DNA from: Catonia carolina
Lineage: Eukaryota; Arthropoda; Insecta; Hemiptera; Achilidae
Length of the DNA: 64,000 nt
Direction of reading: 5' to 3'
Assembly: GCA_035578175.1 (NCBI GenBank)
Contig: JAQMRL010000002.1
Coordinates: 136,080,171 to 136,144,170 of the forward strand
The stretch's first letter is position 1. Each line of letters opens with the position of its first letter. The notes under the pieces were generated by a model, which was given only the letters and a program-made list of their open reading frames with translations, ran no database searches and had not been told where the DNA came from. Of this stretch, positions 20,870 through 34,551 are shown in pieces. A program made the translations under genes and the position numbers.

Positions 20870-22870
20870 ATCGTAACAGACCAAATCAAAAGAAAATTTC
20901 CATTAGCAATAGGCAGGGTGAAGGACTGTCACTTATTCTTTGTAACTGAATGCTGAAGAAGGCTATTTAGGAATGGGAACTTGCCAACAAAGAATTGTTA
21001 AACCAAGTACATATTGGAGGATCAAAAACTGGTATAAAGATCAACTGGAAATAATAAAACGAATAATGGTGTAAAATATTAAGCAGAAAAAGCAGGACTA
21101 CAGATTTTCTTAAAACAAAACTAAATGCAAGACAAACATTAAAACAGCCTCGTGTCAACTGAAGACAAGACAGAAAAATTGAAAAAGTTGATAGCGTCAA
21201 GAACTTCTGTGAGTTAATACAACCAAAGACCAATAAAAAAGAAGTGAACAACAGATGAAGAAAGATGGCTACTGCACTCCAAAGAACTCGCCACACGTAT
21301 AAGAAGAAGCACAGTCAAGACAAACCTAGATCAAGAATTTTAATAATGTGATAAAATATGTGTCTGTATGCAAGTGAAAGCCATAGATTTCTTAGATCAA
21401 GCTGGTCTAAAGGTGCGGTTTCGTTTGTGCGATCGTCGCAGCGATTACTGCATGCAGCCGCCGCATGCGTCACTGCCATTACTCATCAAATGGATTTCTT
21501 AAGAAGTGGTTCCGTTTATGCGTCCGATGCAAGAGATCACATGCATCGACTGCTTTGGGAACCAGTCACCTGCAGTAGTCGTATGCATCTGGAAGTTGAA
21601 AATGAGTTTTTCCAAAGACAATCACGCAAAACTCATTGAGTTAGCTGCAGAAAAACTACAACTATTTGATCCCTTTAACTTGCTTTCATCGTCTAATAGA
21701 TACAGTAAACTCGCGCTAATCCGAAATAATCGGGGTGAGCCAATTTCGGATAAGCCGGGTTTTTTAAATAACAAGAAAATGGTGTTTTATTATAAAAAAA
21801 TTTTACTGTGTCCTAAAACTTTTATTTGTACGATTTAATTGTCAAATATTTTTCGTACATTTTTATTACTTTTTTTTGAAGTCAGAAATTTTTTTTTGGT
21901 TTTTATTTTCCATTCATTTTCTTACCAAAATGTCCCACCAACGTTTAACTAAAAGTACATCAGTGGGCGTTGCTTTGATGGTTTTGACCACGTGTTTACG
22001 TTTACATGACATTGTTAAATATCGTTTCACTTCCACTACCAGTACGTAACACTAATTAGCCACAAAACGAAATGAAAACTACAAGACACTACAATACCCA
22101 TTCAACCACAATACAGTACTATTTAGTAATTGACTGTTTGTGGTCAAAGGTGATGTAGCCAAAATAAACAGTAGGCCTAGTAGTAGGCTATCGCTCCAAG
22201 GAAAATACTCATGTTATTGGTAAAACTCCTGTCTGCAATGCTGAATGTCATGTAGGCATACTTTACGTGCTATAAATTACAGTTCATTTTGCTTAAACAG
22301 TATTTTGGTACAGAAATATAATTTACAGTATTTATTATTTATTGTTTTGATGACAGTTATTTAAAGAAAAATTACATTTAAAATACTGAGTATTTTTTGA
22401 CGTTTCGGTTATCCTGGACGTGCAAATGAAACTACCCAACCTTTGCGTCAGTCGCATGCGATTACTGCATGTGACGATCGCACAAACGAAACCGCACCTT
22501 AAGAAAAGCAGAAAAATTTGAAAGTAAGATCCTCTGCAAGATAATGGGTACAAAGATAGTTGACGGATAACATAGGTCACGAGCACGAGAACTGTACAAA
22601 AAAACCAACAGTTAATCAAAATTTGTATAAAAAGAAGACTAAATTTTTACATATACCCCTATAGAATGGATGACAACAAACTGTTAACAAAAGAAAGTGG
22701 TTTAAGATACTAAAAATTAGACCTAGGTAGTCTGATTAGTGGTTTAAAGAAGTCAGAAAGGGTACTTAGAAAACGAATAAACAGAGAACACGTAATGAAT
22801 TGAACCAAATTCAAACAACTAATAACTGACTTTAGTAGCTTTTTGTACTTATATATCATCAAGTATAAAT
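20870..22870 (+). mobile_element. LINE reverse-transcriptase relic split by a Harbinger element
   Basis: The left part reads a GIRQGDSLSP-like motif, worn to RQGEGLSLILCN near 20910, followed by LLNQVHIGGSKTGIKINW near 21000. The right part resumes after 22502 with KAEKFESKILCKIMGTK and a later RRLKF-like stretch. The two halves meet at the TAA duplication around the Harbinger insert (21411-22499). Stops throughout show a long-dead copy. Confidence 0.65.
21411..22499 (+). mobile_element. PIF/Harbinger-like non-autonomous element, 1089 bp
   Basis: Perfect 27-bp inverted ends, starting AGGTGCGGTTTCGTTTGTGC (21411-21437 and 22473-22499). The 3-bp duplication TAA (21408-21410, 22500-22502) fits the TWA target of PIF/Harbinger. 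GCGATTACTGCATG occurs just inside both ends in direct, not inverted, orientation. A short frame from ATG 21602 (KLIELAAEKLQLFDP) looks like the start of a MADF domain, which is found in the accessory DNA-binding protein of Harbinger elements. The DDE nuclease is absent. Confidence 0.82.
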
Positions 22871-22889
22871 AATTACAATAAATATCCAC

Positions 22890-23045
22890 CTCTCTAACGT
22901 AGTGACTAGCAAGCTAGTCTACAAAGGAGAAGGTCCCAGGTTTGATTCCCGGCTAGGGTCAGGGAATTTCAGCACATTAAAACCCACTTTTACAGTACTG
23001 AAACACACAGTAGTTGCTAATGACCTAATAGTTAAGGTGACTTAT
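22890..23045 (+). mobile_element. tRNA-derived SINE, family 1
   Basis: A head with TAACGTAGTGACTAGC (A-box-like) and CAGGTTTGATTCCCGGCTAG (B box), then a body with AGTTGCTAATGACC shared with copies at 42190, 53135, 58908 and 59752. Worn compared with those copies. Confidence 0.65.
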
Positions 23046-24394
23046 TAAACTAAAAAATTTTTATAAAATTTTCTAAGTTGCCAATAACATAAGATACTAC
23101 ATTTACAATGCATGATAGATTCAAAAAATTACCTTACTTCTATTTTTTTGATTAAAACAATAAACTCAAAAGTATATTAATTAATATTAAATAAATTGAA
23201 CATAAAAACAAACAATTTTAAGCAAAGCACCTTCAACATGTAAAAGCTATATTTACATTTTATTTTTTATACAAATTAAAAATATGATTAAAGTATGTAC
23301 GCATGAATAACCAGAACAAAATAACCAACATCACATAATCTTAATTAACAAAACACAAAAAAGCACCGCAATGTTTATATATAGGTTTATTTTTATAATA
23401 CACTTTCCAAATTTCTTTTACCATTCAATCAAATAACAATTTTAATAAATATATTATTTATTTATTTAAAATTAAAGCAACTGTACATTTTTTATGTAAT
23501 TATTCTAGAAATTGTTTAAATTTTTTTCTTATTCACGTTATACATTGAAATTTTTTGACATAAATTTCAATTTATCTAATTTAATTTACTTTTATAACAT
23601 TTCATGCACTATTATATATTTTTTTTTTTTTAATAAACTTCAATAATTACATGGGATGTTGCAGTTGTTTATAATAATACAAAATGTTTAATGTATAAAT
23701 ATATTTTTATTAACTACATTTTATTTGAATTTTTAATATTTATAATAATACCACTAAAATATTACTCTATTTGTTGTCAGTTACTTTTTTCATCATTATT
23801 ATTATTAATACATTTAATACTAATACACAAAAATATTTTTTTAATTAATTTATTTTTTTGTATAATTTTAAAACATTTTTTTTTAACTAGGACTGAACAA
23901 TTTTTATAAGTAGGTTGGAGTATCATGTACAAATTTATTGTTTAAATACATTCATTTTGATTATTATAAAAATATTGAAATTATCTTGGTAGAATAGTTT
24001 TTACCACATTGAAGCGGAGTGGCTGTTTAAGAATTCGCAGTGTGACAAAACTTTTTTCTGTGCTGATTACAAGGTCACTTTCTTTGGGTGTCACCATTAC
24101 CATAAACAAATGAAAACTATTACATGGATTATTATTAATTATTAAATTTATTTTTATACGATAATAATTCTCTTACTTGAATTCATTGTGTTTTATACTG
24201 ATACATTACCAAAATTTGTATTCTTCCAAAATCTCCATAAAATAGCTTACCTTACCTTTGAAAAATACTTAAAAAGAAAATAATAAAAAATAATTCAATA
24301 GGCTTTTAAATTTTTGTTAAAACAATAGCTTAAGATAATTAATTATTCATAAGAAACCCTATAAGAAAACAAGAAGTTTATAAAACTTCTTCTT
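23046..24394. other. AT-rich spacer
   Basis: Extremely AT-rich, especially 23400-23900. The plus-strand ORF at 23691-23909 (Phe/Ile/Leu-rich) follows from composition. Nothing else was identified. Confidence 0.5.
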
Positions 24395-24973
24395 CTTCTC
24401 CCTTTTAAGGATTAGGCATCTCTGCCTGTTCCGAACCTCTCAAATCTCCCATCTCTTTCTCGGGTGTCCTCGTTCTCTCCTGCCCTCCGGCTTATAGCCC
24501 AGTGTCTGCTTAGGTATCCTATCCTCCTGCATTCTGTTCTGGGATACCTTGTTGTTTATAGAAAAGATGTTGAGTTCTTTCCTTATCTCGGTATTCCTGT
24601 AACGATCTTCTCTACTACACCCATACGTATGTCGAAGAAATTTCATTTCAGATGCTTGCAATCTACTCTCCTCTCACTTTGATAGCACCCAAGTTTCACT
24701 GCCATGGAGTAGAGTCGGTACTGCTAACGTTTTACAAAATCTGTTCCTCGTGTTTTTGCTGGCGCTATTTTTTAAAGTGCGGTGGTTAGTTCCACATATT
24801 TGCTGAAATCGGTGCATCTTATTGTAAGCATCTTTATCCTGTTGGTATGTAATGTTGCAACCTAGATACTGAAAGTGGGAGATCTGTTCCAAAATATTAT
24901 TATCTATAACAATTTTACTTCTGACTGGCTCATTCCCCCTAAATGCCTTATAAAACTGTAGTAGCAAATACAA
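24395..24973 (-). mobile_element. LINE reverse-transcriptase C-terminal fragment
   Basis: The minus strand encodes a non-LTR retrotransposon C-terminal block in two frames: HFQYLGCNITYQ near 24880, VPTLLHGSETWVLSK near 24700, MKFLRHTYGCSREDRYRN near 24630 and GHPRKRWE near 24450. The order and spacing are those of LINE ORF2 tails. A frameshift near 24670 and the lack of polymerase motifs make it a truncated relic. Confidence 0.82.
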
Positions 24974-25017
24974 ACTGATGTTTTCAAAATTGCAAAAAAA
25001 TAAATGAGAACCAGTAC

Positions 25018-25195
25018 TGCCGGCTTGTTGGTGTAGTACAACTGGCTTCTACATTGGGGTCCCGGGTTCGATTCCCGGTCAGGTCTGGCATTTTTTCATC
25101 ATTTATCTTCATCTATCATCCTTCTCACCATCTACATTAGCAGCGATTGCAAAACAGTCAAGACGTAAAAAAAATAAAAATAAATAAATAAAAAA
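25018..25195 (+). mobile_element. tRNA-derived SINE, family 1 variant
   Basis: CGGCTTGTTGGTGTAGTAC head, then GGGTTCGATTCCCGGTCAGG (B box), a body with CATCATTTATCTTC, AGCAGCGATTGCAAAACAGT, and an AAAATAAATAAATAAA tail. The body resembles the copy at 49205. Confidence 0.75.
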
Positions 25196-26999
25196 GTACT
25201 TAAAGATAATCTTCACCACAGATTAGAATAAACTATTCCGAGGAACTGTATAGCAAAAGGAAACACTGGCTGGCAAAGAGGTAACATCTAAAGAAATATA
25301 AATAAATCATGGCACCTTAAAGACACCATCCATCAGAGTGAAATTCACCGTCAAGATGAAAACCTACCTACCTCTACTTCTCATTCAAGCATTAGGCTCA
25401 TAAGCCTATTGCAACTTCAAATTGGTCAGCCCATCTCTTTCATGGTCGTCCAAAGGAATTCTCATCAACTTTCTTACATTCTACCAACATTCTCAAACCA
25501 ACTCTGCTGACGTGTAGGGATTCTTTTATTTAAACTAAACACACCGAGCCTATTCCGGTCATAAAAATGCTAAACAAATTTTGAATTTATATTTAAAAAT
25601 TAAAATTTTAAAAATCAAAATAAATTTATTTAAATAAAAATATATATACAACACCCAACCTAAACTGCAACATCTAAAATTTAATACATATTATATACAA
25701 AATACATGTATATATATAGATAAATATTATGTAATTTCACACTCATGCGACACATATTATATAATATAATGCAATATAACGATGTATACTAAAGATCTAA
25801 ACATTGCATTAAAAAATCCAACCCAAATATACATATTATTTAATATTTTTGTAAAATAATTTTTTTCGCTACCTTAAATTAATTAATACATGTTGATACA
25901 AAATACAAATAGTGACGTTTTCATGTGCTCTTCTAAATACATTTTTTTTTTATTTTAAAATATAAAAAATTACTAAAAAAAATTTCATTTATGTAATATG
26001 TTTTTAATATTATTATAACCTACTTTAAATTTAAATAAAATAAGTAAGTACATCGTAATTTTTATGGTTAATTTTTTTAAAAAAGTTATAAGATATTATT
26101 ATTTTATATATACGTAATATTAAAAATACTGTCGACCCTACAAAAATGTGATTTCTAATATTTTACAATATTGCAATATCACCTAATATTTATTTATTTT
26201 AATTGCTACTAATTATTTATATATTTTTATTTGCATATTTTAAACACATTTATATGTTTATATTATTTATTATTGTATATATAAAATTTCGCTTCACGTA
26301 AATTATTTAACATTTACTACAAATTATTATTATTGTATATACAAATGGACATTTATTCTTTGTATAATGTATATAATTGTTTATTAACATTAATAATAAA
26401 ATGTTGTACCTTCTGTTTGTATTTTATTTATTTATTGGCAGGCTTGTACTTGTTATACAACTATTTTATAACTGTTTATTTCTCTAATCAATATTGAAAA
26501 ATTAATTTATTAACAAAAATAATCGCCACTGTATATTTATTAAAAATAAATAAAAGTTGTTTAAAAGTGTATTAATAAAATATCTCCATTATTTGATAAC
26601 TTTGTAAACTGTAATTCATCTTAAAAAGTAATATAAACAATATGGAAGAATCATATTCAAAAAAACAAAATGCTAAATTAATCTTATTTGAAATTTTAAA
26701 ATATGTACAAATAAACTATTGACGACAGTGAAAGGGGAAAATTGATTTGAATTTCATGGTTAAATATAAATCACAAAAGAAATTTGGAAGAATATTTTAG
26801 CCCAATAAAATATCAGTTCAGGTACGTAAATATCTGATCTAGATAGAAAAGGTTAACGTAAGGGAAAAGGTTAATAGAAAAGGCTAGATGGAAAAGATAG
26901 AAGCAAAGGTTTGCTTACAGTTATTGGTAGCAAGATAAACAGATTTGAGGAAATATATGGAATTATAAACTGTAATTTGAAAGGGAAGAATAGAAGGAA
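25196..26999. other. AT-rich spacer
   Basis: About 25350-25560 is less AT-rich and may be a worn repeat that I cannot classify. From 25560 to 26420 it is almost pure A/T low-complexity sequence. No genes were seen. Confidence 0.45.
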
Positions 27000-27210
27000 T
27001 AATTAAAATTTTGTAAGGTACTTTGGCTTACGGAAGTAAAATCTGGATTATAGGTTCAAGATAGGAAAGCAGACTGCTGGAAGTAACAGGAACTGGAGAT
27101 TCCTTCAGGCTATCAAAGATTGTCCCAAATTATGAAAGGCAAGGATCTTGTTCCAAAGGATGTTCTCAGGAAGAATCCCGCTTGAAAAATTGAGGTACAG
27201 AATTAAGGAA
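27000..27210 (+). mobile_element. Probable LINE C-terminal relic
   Basis: A plus-strand frame near 27020-27200 reads LAYGSKIWI followed by ESRLLEVTGTGDSFRLS. This resembles the LLYGSExWxL...xRLEAxEMRFLR tail of non-LTR elements, but it is very worn. Low certainty. Confidence 0.35.
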
Positions 27211-30200
27211 AAATGATTGTGGTAAGCCTATGTAATGATCAGAATCTGCCTTCTGATCGGTGTGGGCCAAAAAAAGCAGTTTTCTTTTCCATGGTAAATG
27301 AACAAGAGAAAGGTAAATCTACAAAAGGCTGTTTTTTATTCCAACAGAGTTCCATAAAAATACTGTATTTGTCTGTATTCTTTAAGAAATTTTGTATTCA
27401 TTATGTTCAATCTATTGTTAAACACACAAACCACTTTTTTCTAATGATCACGAATCTTCCTTTAATTATTAATAACTTAACAGTAGCTTATCAAAAACTG
27501 AATTGATACTGACTGAATGAAAATAATTTTTTTGAAAAATGTTAAAGAAAATGAAGAGTTAAAGAGAAAATGAAGAGTAAAGACAAATTCTCATTGCAGT
27601 AACAGAAGAATCAATCATTTTTATCAACGTGTCATTCAAATTGTTAAGACTAAAGAAAAACAAAGGGTACATTAAATGATGATTAAACAGAACACTCATT
27701 TTTACAATTGAAGGTAAATTACTGAACTGGTATCCTGTGAAACCAGTATAAAATATATTCTTTGTGCATTTAGATTCACATTTTAAATACAAATTAAAGT
27801 CTGAATATTCATAATATGTTAATTTTCTACTGTTTTTTAACTAAATTTTAGTTACTAAGTCAACCATAACTGAATCGTTCATTTCAGACCGCCCCATACA
27901 TCAAGAAAACTAACTTTCGGAAAAATTAAAAAACTGCTAATATACTACGTTTCAATAAAAAAACAATATTAAAAAAATTTAATTTGTTCAGAAGGCTGTC
28001 CCCTTTATTGTAAAATGCATACTTTTTTTAATGATAAGCCACTTGTTTAAAAAAATTAAAATTTTGAAATTAAGTGTTTCTGAAACAAATTGGAGCACTT
28101 ATGTTCTTTTCTGTAAATATGTTGCTAGACTACAAGAAAATTGTGTTAGTATTTATTTATTTATTTCACTAGTTTACATTAGTTACTTAAAATAACTTTT
28201 AGCAATAATGCAAATTGAAATTTTTAACTTTAAGAAATAAAAATGTCAGTTTTCAGGACTAATACATGTTCTTCATCGTCACAATAGTAGTTATCTCCCA
28301 TAAAAATATTTTGCGTAGAAACTTTGTATAGTCTTTGCCACTAGAAAGAAGAGCTTGGGCTTCAAAAAATCATCCACTTTCATTTTTTTCAATTACAAGG
28401 AAGCACTTTATATCCATAAGGATAAGCCTTTTCTTAGAGTTATATAACTAACGAAAGCCAGATTTAAGTGATTTTTGTAGAGATCGTGTGTTTACATTCA
28501 GTTAGTCCTAAAATGCACTAAAGAAAATAAATGTAAAATTTTGACTTATGGGCTTTCTGAAATGACGTTCAACTATAAATGATTTACAACCTTAACTCAG
28601 AATTACCATATTTGTCCGGGTTTTCAAATCAATTTTTTCATTCGGTTGTAATTTTTCAATTATTAACCATAAAATTGTAAAAAAATACTATTATTCAGAG
28701 TGTGTAAAATATTCTCAATAATTTTGCACGTTATGAAAACAATTTAAAAACAGTTAGAAAACCTATTTGAACAATACATAAAATAAAAACTGTCTGTAAT
28801 AAATTCCAACTAATTTACTATTAATATGTACCCAATGCAGATACAGGATGTTGGGAATATGGAAATTATTTATCTACACAAGCTTTCTTAATTTTAAATA
28901 CAATTAATGTGTTACTGATCAAATTAAATTAACATCATCAATATTATAACAATTAATATAAAGAAAATATGGAAAACCAGAGCGGAAACTAATACGAAGA
29001 ACAAAAAACATTTAACATCAAGGTTTTGAAAAAAAATTGAATGTAAAGTAAAGGGAAAATCATAAATAATGGAAAAGCTTCATTACATAAAATTCCAATA
29101 TAATTAAGTAAATCAATAATCAGACCAATGATTTTATACTCGTATGCAGAAGTTACGAAGAAAAAATTTAAAATCAACATAAACAAATATGGTTAACATT
29201 GATTTTACACAAAAAAAATTAAAAAAATATTTTTTCATAAAGGAAATTGAACATACATCGAATTATACAAAGAATTTTATATTCGTTTAATTGTTACATA
29301 AGAAAAAGATAAAAGGTATTAAAACATTAATATAAAAAATAAATAAAAACCAACACATTTTTATAAATAAAATGATAAATGGAGATATTTATTAATACTT
29401 CAATTTACCATTATGTTTATTAATAATAATGAACAAAAATATATGTACATATTACTTACAATAAAAGAGAGCATCATTTTACATAACATAAAAAAATAAA
29501 ATAATAATAACAAAATAAGTAAATTACTTTAAAAAAATGAGAGAGCAGATAAACTGAGATTATTATGAATAATAAAAAAAAACAATACAATTAAAAAAAT
29601 AAAAACTATAAAATAAATTGAATATAAGGAAGAAATATTCCTGAGTGTTTCAAGAAAGCAATAACTTATATTACTGATAATGTTTACAGGTGGTAGTCAG
29701 GTCATGCTTTCTTTACTAGTTTATTTTCATTTTTTTAAAATAATACATTGAACTATTTATTACTCTATTGAATGAATTATTATTAATTATATTGTGGATT
29801 TACTTCGATTATTTTCATGTAATATTATTATTTACTTTATGATATTATAGAGATATATTCTGTAAATTAAAATGAAAAGTTTATACCAATAGATAATATT
29901 AATAAACTATTTTTGTAAAGAAGTCACTAAATAATTACAAAAACGTTCAGTTATATGTATTATTTTTTTAAATTTATTAAGTACTACTTTTAAAATATCA
30001 AAATAGAAATATTTTTTTATCCTTTATAGAGATCCCAACCTCTATGAATGTAACAAACAGGGAAGCAGGGAACACCTACTTGAGTTGAAGAAGTGTAGCA
30101 AGATAGATGTCCTTGAAAACGCTGAACTTAATTATCAGGATGTAAATCATAGGGGGCGTCAACAGAAAAACACAAAAACGACTACATATAGACAAGTAAA

Positions 30201-31636
30201 CTTAAGCAGGAATGGCAATGATACCACACCTACAGCGTGGAAAAATAACTTACGGAAACTAAAAGAAGAATCAACAAAAACAACTAACAAGAAAAACCAG
30301 CGAGTGACGAACAAGTAAATGGCTAAATTGGGTAAAAATGATTTTATGACACAATTGAAGTAAATAAATACGTAAACTTAACTTCTTTTCTTGAAATGCT
30401 CAATACTCTTTCTTGAAATCTGCTGGATGCAATTAATAAAAAAAAAGAAATAAAAAAGACTAACGATGTAGAATTTCTTCCAAATGTTTAGTAACTTCCC
30501 AAAATAAAGTTGTGAAAACAAAAATGCACATTTCAATATTATAACACTTAAAAATAACATGATTTTAAACAATAAAAACCCCATTAACAATATCATAAAG
30601 TAAATAATAAAAAAATAATATTAATTATATTTTTGTACTGGTAAGGTTTGATTATATATAATACAGATAGATATAAATTAATTAATCTGACTAAAAAATA
30701 TACCTGTATTTTGTTTATTTATTTATTTAATAATAAATATATATATTTAATTAAATAAATGCACTTTCAGGTAAATAATAATAAAAAAATTATTATTTAC
30801 ATGTATTGTTGTACTATTTATGTAATTACACCCGTTTGTAAATCGTACATATAGTTAATTATATAATTACATAATTTATAACGCGATATTTACTATTACT
30901 ATTTATACAGTACACTCGACAAGACTGATTGTAATTTATGTTTAATGTTTAATAATTATTGTATTTATGTACACTGATAATGTAATAAATTAATATATGG
31001 AAGCCTTGTGTAATAATGTATTTCGTTTAAATAGAATAAAAATTGTGTAAAGTAAATTGAAAATATGGAAGCATCGCCTGATTGGTCTCTATTTTATTTA
31101 TCTATAAGTATATTTTAAGTTAACAGTTTTCTATGCAGGATTTTTTTATTAATGCAAGGCAAAAAACTGTTTGTTTTGTACTATTTAGGTAATAATATAC
31201 AGACATCATGTAATTTGTTTGTTTTTCTTTAAAAATATTCATTCCAAAATTTTATGATTTGATTTTAAATAAAATCTATTTAAAAACATTTATATTTAAA
31301 TAAGGAATCATAAATCTAATTATTTAGTTTATGACATACAGTTCTGTAATACTGGACTACTATCTACATTACTTTGAATTATTAAAGATCGGTCAGTTCT
31401 TATAATAATAATAAAAAATTGAACATAAATATAATTTTTATAATACAGAAAGATGAGTTTGGAATAAATATTTTAAATAAAACAAATGATTCGGGACAGT
31501 TCAATCTTACTGTCTATCTTTTCATGGATAAAAGCATAATTTATTTGATTTCACTCACTGGTTATAAAGTCGTATCGTATCATTTCTTAACTATACATAA
31601 AGAGATCTGTAATGATTTATGCATTGGAAGGGTATA
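27211..31636. other. Long AT-rich gene-free stretch
   Basis: No supported exon, RNA or transposon end. Short ORFs at 27213, 27559, 28989, 30085 and 30378 lack recognisable motifs. The one at 30085-30318 (KTTTYRQVNLSRNGND) sits in less AT-rich DNA and could be a fragment of a repeat ORF. 30600-31030 is low complexity. Confidence 0.45.
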
Positions 31637-31640
31637 TTAA

Positions 31641-32945
31641 GGGGAATCCGACCTGAGAAAATAAGAAAAAAAATTGATGTGCTGATTTTAACACCCGCAT
31701 CCAGTTTGAATTATATACTTTCTAATGGTACCAAAAATTACTATTTAAGCGATTTTGTGTTTGAAATACAACACAAAATCGCTTCCAATGTATTTTAAAT
31801 GGGAATTCTATTAACACATTCAGTGCTAGAGACTCGCCTAGCGGGTCGTGGGTAGGTGTTACTGCCAGGCTGCTGTCTCACCTAGTGGGTTCTGTTTTGT
31901 TATCATTTTAAATAATTCCGGAGGGACACCGCCTGTTGAATATCAGTTTGTTGCTATTATATAGCCCTCAGAAAGGGTTTTTCTTTGTAACCGTGCAGTT
32001 CGTTTTCGAATTTTCATTATACGATCTTCTACCCTCGTACAGTATACACGTTCAGCATTTTTAACAGGTTTTCAGAATACCAGAAGCCGTGAATTCAGTA
32101 TCTTTGCAGGAATCGATTCAATATAGCTTACACTTGTAGATTTACTTTTGAGTATATTATTCGCAGTTTAAAATTACATTAGAAATTATGTGTAAATCGT
32201 AAAAGTAAATGGAAAAATTCAAACAAGAAGTACAATAATTATTATAACGGGCGAAAATAAACCTAAAAAAAACCATTGAATTGTTTACTTTTATGTTATT
32301 ATCAAACATAAATTCATAAATGTTGGTAACATAAGTTTTAGGCCCTACATAAAGCAAGCGGAGAATATGCTACACGAGTAATCAGCCCAAAGGGAGAGAT
32401 ACCTCATAATTGTTCTTTTCAGGATGAAACTATCGTACGACTGAATGGTTGCATTAAAATTAGGGTTATATTATGTAGATTTCCCTAAGTTGCTTTAGTG
32501 GTTACTCACCATTCTTCCAAAAATGGTTAAGTTTGTTGTTAACTTAACATTTATGAAATGATAGGGGTTTGAAACCCAAGAACATTGTGCGAATATTTGC
32601 ACGGATCCACTATGCTAGTTTTTCCTTGATTAAAAAGAAATTCATGTATTTCTGCAGTTTTTGTCATTAAGTACATTTGGTATATTTATTCAATTTACAA
32701 AAATTATGTTTTAAATTTTTTATGTCAGATCTCAGCATTGACAGATGATACTGGATATTAATTTTCAGGAAAATATTTTTTATGAGTTTTTCTAGAGGAT
32801 TTTAGACAAAAAATTTATTTCCTGCAATCAAAAAATGTTCTGTAAGAAGACAGATTGGCCAAAGAAATTGAAGTTTCATCTTTCACAGTTCTTGAAAATG
32901 GTGGTAAAAAATTAACGTTAAGTTACATCGGAAGTCAGATTCCCC
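31641..32945. mobile_element. TTAA-targeted non-autonomous element, 1305 bp
   Basis: Inverted ends GGGGAATCCGACCT (31641) and AAGTCAGATTCCCC (ending 32945), with TTAA on both sides (31637-31640, 32946-32949). TTAA targets point to a piggyBac-like mover. No transposase is present. Inside are a perfect 15-bp-stem hairpin (31747-31784) and a second TTAA end, TTAACACATTCAGTGCTAG, at 31811, perhaps from another element. Confidence 0.75.
31747..31784. repeat. Perfect hairpin, 15-bp stem
   Basis: AAGCGATTTTGTGTT pairs with AACACAAAATCGCTT across an 8-base loop. It lies within the TTAA element. Confidence 0.85.
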
Positions 32946-32949
32946 TTAA

Positions 32950-34464
32950 CTGTAAAACCAGTTTCATTTTTACTTTTTTCTCGTTTGTAGTAAAGTATGC
33001 AAATTAGATGATGTAACGTTAATGTTGCAGAATAGACAGTGATACATACAAACGGTATAAAAATGCCTTGTTGACAGTTTGAACAGAACTATGCCCGAAC
33101 CAAAAGTGAAATTGTAATTATGAAAAATATTTAAAAAACTACATATTCTAATGCATAGTACAGTTCACAGGAAGAAGTGTTTCTATAATACTGGATTGTA
33201 CGATCAGTGAAATTTTTTTACTAGAATACTAACAGAATAAAAATTTTATTGAATTCTGAACTTAAATTTACTCCTTTCATTCATGAAAAATGAAAAATAT
33301 ACAAAATTCCATTATCATTTTTAAGTCATATTATTAATTAACCAATAAATAAATAACAAATTTATTAATATCAGAAAAAAAATCTTGGGTCAGATTTTTA
33401 TGGACGTTTAAATTACATTTTGTTATTACAAATGTTAACTAAACATAAATACAAGTTATATATTTAATAATATATGCCATAAATTGAAAACAGGAACTTA
33501 AATTTATAAATAATTTAAAAAATTAAAATATGGCACATACTGATAGATATAAAAAAAAAAAATTAAAAAATATAAAATTAAGCTATATATTTAAAAAATG
33601 ACACATGAGTATGGCTTGTGTATTTTTAAACAATAATGTGACGAAAAAAAATTAAAAAACTAAATTAATAATATACAAAATATACTAAAAAATTAATTTT
33701 GATTTCATTTTTTTAATACATAAAACTTAAGTATTTAACAAACTGGTGGGTTTAACTAAAGAAAAGAAAAACATAACCAATTAAATCTTACATTAATGAT
33801 AAATAATTCTTAATAAAACATTATAAAATTAACAATTTTATCAATAAGAACAATAGAAATTTTTAAAAAACAAATTTTAAAATTTAAAAACTTATACAAT
33901 AGAAATTTAACAATAACCGATCATACTTAAACATGAAAATTAACCTCAACTTATAAAAGTATGCTAATTAAAATAACAAATAATGAGCATTATTAATGAA
34001 ATAATGAATACAGAATAATAAAATAACAATAATAAATATTATGGCACAAAAATTCAGTAGTAGTAATAAATAATATACAAAATAACATGTAACACTAAAT
34101 GAGTATTTTAGCAGGACTGATTTATTACATTAATAATGAAAGATACAACAAAACTATTACTAATAATATTATATACAACAAATTATGAAACTTAAAAACT
34201 TACGAACAACATTGGACGAAAACATGATACTTAATTAACTTACATTAAAGTGAAAATATCGAATAATCAAGAGAACACTATGGTGTTTTTTTGTGATTTT
34301 AATAAATGCAATTTAAAAAAAAAATACAGAAAAATTAATTGAACACTAAGCTTTAAAAATAAAATAATTATTTCACTGGAAGTTGTCATGATCAAGTTGA
34401 CTTAAAAGTAAATTAATTACTTAATACGCCTAAAAATATCAGATTTTTCAATTTTTTTTGAAAG
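32950..34464. other. AT-rich spacer
   Basis: Very AT-rich, especially 33400-34350. Nothing could be assigned. Confidence 0.5.
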
Positions 34465-34480
34465 AAGAGTAAAACCTCAT

Positions 34481-34502
34481 TAATTTAGAATATTCTAAAT
34501 TA
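34481..34502. repeat. Perfect 22-bp palindrome
   Basis: An AT-rich self-complementary stretch centred on GAATATTC. It is near a GTAAAACCTCATTAATTT sequence that resembles a Tigger-like terminus (compare the end at 36411-36486). Confidence 0.7.
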
Positions 34503-34551
34503 GTAAAACTTTGATTTAACTTTGTATATTTATTCTAAATGCAGTAGAATG

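Noticed and set aside
23691..23909. 72-codon Phe/Ile/Leu-rich ORF resembling membrane segments
   Set aside because: Lies in almost pure A/T DNA, starts and stops by chance, and shows no splice or promoter context.
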